NCBI GenBank assembly: GCA_002338885.1
Contig: DDJI01000012.1
Span: 1 to 10,240 of the forward strand
Length of the DNA: 10,240 bases
Origin: Ruminococcus sp. UBA1828
Lineage (GTDB): Bacteria; Bacillota; Clostridia; Oscillospirales; Ruminococcaceae
Direction: 5' to 3'
Part shown: positions 8,166 through 10,240 of the stretch, piece after piece
Layout of the letters: every line of letters starts with the position of its first letter
Position numbering within the stretch: position 1 is the stretch's first letter
Notes under the pieces: generated by a model
The model's database searches: none
What the model was told of the DNA's origin: nothing
What the model saw: only the letters and a program-made list of their open reading frames with translations
Program-made: the position numbers and the translations under genes

Positions 8166-9374
8166 ATGCTGCGGCAAAAATGCAATAACAGCCATATGAG
8201 AACGATTATAGAGCTATACGACGAGCGACCCGTAGAGAACATACTTTCCACCGAGGTGTTTCGCCCCGAGCGCACGATAATACTGTGTGACCGTGAAATT
8301 TACCAAAACAAATCGCTTCAATCAAAGATGAGGCGGTTTTTGAGGCACCGCGGGATAGAATCAAAGCTTGTATTTTTGCAGACGGAAATTTACGACACTG
8401 AAAGGATACTTGCAAAGCTGAATGCGGTGATAAAAAGATATCCCGACTGCGTTTTGGACATAACCGGCGGAACGGATGCCGCGCTCTTTGCCGGCGGCTT
8501 GATATGTGCAAAGACGAACCTTCCCGCTTTTACATACAGCCGAAAGCGCAACCGATTCTTTAACATTCACAATGCCGCGTTTGCGGACGGGCTTGAGTGT
8601 CACGTACAATACAGCGTTGAGGACTGCATACTCGCTGCCGGCGGCGCGATGAGAACCGGCAGGGTTGACAATTCGCTCTTATACAAATACGCCGAACATT
8701 TTGACGAGTTCTTCTCGATTTATCTTAAATACAAGTCATCTTGGACAAAGACGATAGGGTTCATTCAGCGTGCGTCTGCGGCGGGGAAGGACGAGCCGAT
8801 ATCGCTGAGCGTGCGCTCGGCGTACGAAGTAAAGGGAGAGCGCGGTTCTTTAATCCCCGCTCCGGAGGATGTGCTGAGGGAGTTTGAGAGGATAGGCTTT
8901 ATAAAGCATTTGTCCATTAAGAGGGGCAAGAGCGTGAGCTTTCGTTTTAAGGACGTCCAAACACGCGCGTGGCTGAGGGACGTGGGAAGTGTTTTAGAGC
9001 TGTACATATACAAGCAATGCCTCGACTGCGGGGTGTTTCAGGACGTTCGCACAAGCGTGATAGTTGACTGGGAGGGCGATTTAAGGCGTGAAAACGTCAC
9101 AAACGAGATAGACGTCATGGCGTCGCGCGCGACTATACCGATTTTCATAAGCTGCAAGACCTGCGCCATAACCACCGAGGCGTTGAACGAGCTTGCCGTG
9201 CTGCGGGATCGTTTCGGAGGAAAGTTTGCAAAGGCAGTTGCGGTCACGTCGCAAAGGTGCCGCTCCATAACCCGTCACAGAGCGTCGGAGCTGAACATAA
9301 AAATTCTCGACATAGACGACCTCAAGCAAAAAAGAGCCGGCGAGCTTCTGGCGTCGGAAATGCTGCGCGACTGA
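8166..9374 (+). CDS. Solitary CARF-domain endonuclease, Card1/Can2-like (DUF1887 family)
   Basis: Residues about 11-150 form a CARF-type Rossmann fold, with the ligand-loop motif DITGGTDAALFAGG (98-111). A winged-helix-like linker follows (about 215-270). A PD-(D/E)xK nuclease ends the protein: G274-SVLE278-LYIY, then NEIDV with D316, then FISCK with K331. These are the expected metal-binding and catalytic positions of the Card1/Can2 family. Characterised members are switched on by cyclic tetra-adenylate from type III CRISPR and cut DNA and/or RNA. Activity of this protein is inferred, because no cas gene or CRISPR array is visible within 10 kb. The 402-residue reading starts at 8166, but the family's N-terminus better fits the ATG at 8196 (MRTIIELYDERPVENIL, 392 residues). 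Neither start has a clear ribosome binding site. Codon use (frequent ATA, AGG) resembles its neighbours, so there is no sign of recent transfer. Confidence 0.82.
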   Translation: MLRQKCNNSHMRTIIELYDERPVENILSTEVFRPERTIILCDREIYQNKSLQSKMRRFLRHRGIESKLVFLQTEIYDTERILAKLNAVIKRYPDCVLDITGGTDAALFAGGLICAKTNLPAFTYSRKRNRFFNIHNAAFADGLECHVQYSVEDCILAAGGAMRTGRVDNSLLYKYAEHFDEFFSIYLKYKSSWTKTIGFIQRASAAGKDEPISLSVRSAYEVKGERGSLIPAPEDVLREFERIGFIKHLSIKRGKSVSFRFKDVQTRAWLRDVGSVLELYIYKQCLDCGVFQDVRTSVIVDWEGDLRRENVTNEIDVMASRATIPIFISCKTCAITTEALNELAVLRDRFGGKFAKAVAVTSQRCRSITRHRASELNIKILDIDDLKQKRAGELLASEMLRD

Positions 9375-9424
9375 CCGGCGTTTCACGGATTTTACCTGCC
9401 GATGATATTAAATTTTACTTTGAT

Positions 9425-9477
9425 TGATTATAATCATGTATGATTAGAACATGATAATAAGAGCGTAAACTATAGTT
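9425..9477. promoter_or_regulatory. AT-rich palindromes upstream of the HD-domain gene
   Basis: TGATTATAATCA (9425-9436) is a perfect 12-bp palindrome containing TATAAT (9429-9434). Next to it ATCAT-GT-ATGAT (9433-9444) is an inverted repeat, and AACTATAGTT (9468-9477) is a perfect 10-bp palindrome. No convincing -35 box is paired with the TATAAT, so promoter activity is uncertain. The cluster lies 21-73 nt before the HD gene and could be an operator. In AT-rich DNA such palindromes also occur by chance. Confidence 0.35.
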
Positions 9478-9497
9478 GCACAAATGTGAGGTAAAAA

Positions 9498-10157
9498 ATG
9501 ACCACGTACGAAGAAATCAAACACAATCCTGCGATAAGGACATACATTTCGCAGGCGGACGCCTCTTTGATAGCTTTGGGCTACACTGAGCACAGCTTTG
9601 CGCATGTCACGACGGTGGCAGAGCGCTCGGAATACATTTTAAGGACGCTTGATTACCCGGAAAGGGTGATTGAGCTTGCAAAGATATCGGCGTTTTTGCA
9701 CGACATCGGAAACCTTGTGAACAGAGTTGACCACAGTCAGAGCGGAGCCGTCATGGCGTTCAGGATACTTGACAAGATGGGATTTAAGGCGGAAGAGATA
9801 GCCATGATCACCACTTCCATAGGAAACCACGACGAGGGCACAGGCGTTGCAGTCAGCCCGATGGCGGCGGCGCTTATAATTGCGGACAAGTCGGACGTTC
9901 GCCGCAGCCGTGTGAGAAATCAGGACAAGAGCACGTTTGATGCGCACGACAGGGTAAACTACTCCGTCACAAACTCCGAGCTGAAAATAAACAGCGACAA
10001 GACGCTCATAAAGCTTGATCTTACTATCGAGACGGACATGGTTTCGATAATGGACTACTTTGAAATATTCCTAAACCGCATGATAATGTGCAGAAAGGCG
10101 GCGGAAAAGCTCGGGCTGCACTTCAGGCTTGTCATAAACGACCAGCAGCTCGTATAA
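9498..10157 (+). CDS. HD-domain phosphohydrolase of unknown substrate
   Basis: This 219-residue soluble protein belongs to the HD metal-dependent phosphohydrolase superfamily, which typically hydrolyses phosphomonoester or phosphodiester bonds in nucleotides. The ligand pattern is complete: H36 (SFAHV), H68-D69 (FLHDIGN), H79 (VDHSQSG), H111 (GNHDEG) and D130 (IIADKSD). The two extra histidines suggest a bi- or trinuclear metal centre, as in YqeK-like and HD-GYP proteins. It lacks the GYP motif and is not clearly YqeK. The last 70 residues (HDRVNYSVTNSELKI onward) look like a separate alpha/beta tail and show no membrane segment. The ATG at 9498 follows GAGGT by 5 nt. The gene lies 123 nt after the CARF nuclease on the same strand, with its own possible promoter region, so co-transcription is uncertain. 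Similar clostridial proteins are annotated only as HD domain proteins. The substrate is unknown. Confidence 0.85.
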   Translation: MTTYEEIKHNPAIRTYISQADASLIALGYTEHSFAHVTTVAERSEYILRTLDYPERVIELAKISAFLHDIGNLVNRVDHSQSGAVMAFRILDKMGFKAEEIAMITTSIGNHDEGTGVAVSPMAAALIIADKSDVRRSRVRNQDKSTFDAHDRVNYSVTNSELKINSDKTLIKLDLTIETDMVSIMDYFEIFLNRMIMCRKAAEKLGLHFRLVINDQQLV

Positions 10158-10240
10158 AAAATAAGAACATAAAAAAGCAGCCGACTGTGACTTGCCTCCT
10201 AATAAGAAAACATGGGAAAGTCCAGTAAAATCAATGTTTT
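10158..10240. other. AT-rich 3' flank with a wide inverted repeat at the window edge
   Basis: After the HD gene there is no coding signal. AAAACAT (10207-10213) is inverted as ATGTTTT (10234-10240), with 20 nt between, ending exactly at the window edge. It could be part of a terminator or another element continuing outside, but cannot be judged from here. Confidence 0.25.

Noticed and set aside
9498..10157. Calling the HD protein YqeK (diadenosine tetraphosphatase) or an HD-GYP cyclic-di-GMP phosphodiesterase
   Set aside because: The histidine pattern is similar, but the GYP motif is absent and the N- and C-terminal segments do not look like YqeK. Only the superfamily is supported.
8166..10240. 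CRISPR array beside the CARF nuclease
   Set aside because: No regularly spaced direct repeats are seen in the noncoding stretches. The inverted repeat at 10207-10240 occurs once and is not repeat-spacer organised.

Overview
The window looks like a chromosomal segment of an anaerobic, gut-type Firmicute (class Clostridia). The grounds are a T-box riboswitch in front of an ilv-leu operon, the type-2 (about 560-residue) LeuA and 418-residue LeuC forms, strong AGGAG-type ribosome binding sites, perfect sigma-A-like promoters, and a DUF1887-type protein of the kind common in Clostridia. The species cannot be named from the sequence alone.

Layout. Positions 7970 down to 1 (minus strand) hold one branched-chain amino acid operon. 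It starts with a consensus promoter (7942-7970), followed by a roughly 435-nt T-box leader with a nested terminator, then leuA, leuC, leuD, leuB, ilvB, ilvN and ilvC, which runs off the left edge. The genes are separated by 1-33 nt. LeuA, LeuCD and LeuB convert 2-ketoisovalerate to 2-ketoisocaproate for leucine. IlvBN and IlvC carry out the first two steps shared by isoleucine, valine and leucine synthesis. ilvD and a transaminase are not in the window.

The notable defect is in ilvB. The reading frame that continues the family's N-terminus to an ATG at 2895 contains an in-frame amber codon (2803-2805, codon 31). It lies upstream of the catalytic thiamine-activating glutamate (E51), and no ATG, GTG or TTG lies in frame between the two. 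The gene is therefore either inactive, read through, or misassembled at this point.

Divergently, from a second perfect-hexamer promoter (8050-8077), the plus strand carries a solitary CARF-plus-nuclease protein of the Card1/Can2 (DUF1887) type (8166-9374). A separate HD-domain metal-dependent phosphohydrolase follows (9498-10157). No CRISPR repeats, cas genes or cyclic-oligonucleotide synthase are visible here. The CARF nuclease, possibly with the HD protein, is the best candidate for an undescribed nucleotide-signal-gated function. The flanking noncoding DNA holds palindromes of possible regulatory use but no RNA gene other than the T-box leader.
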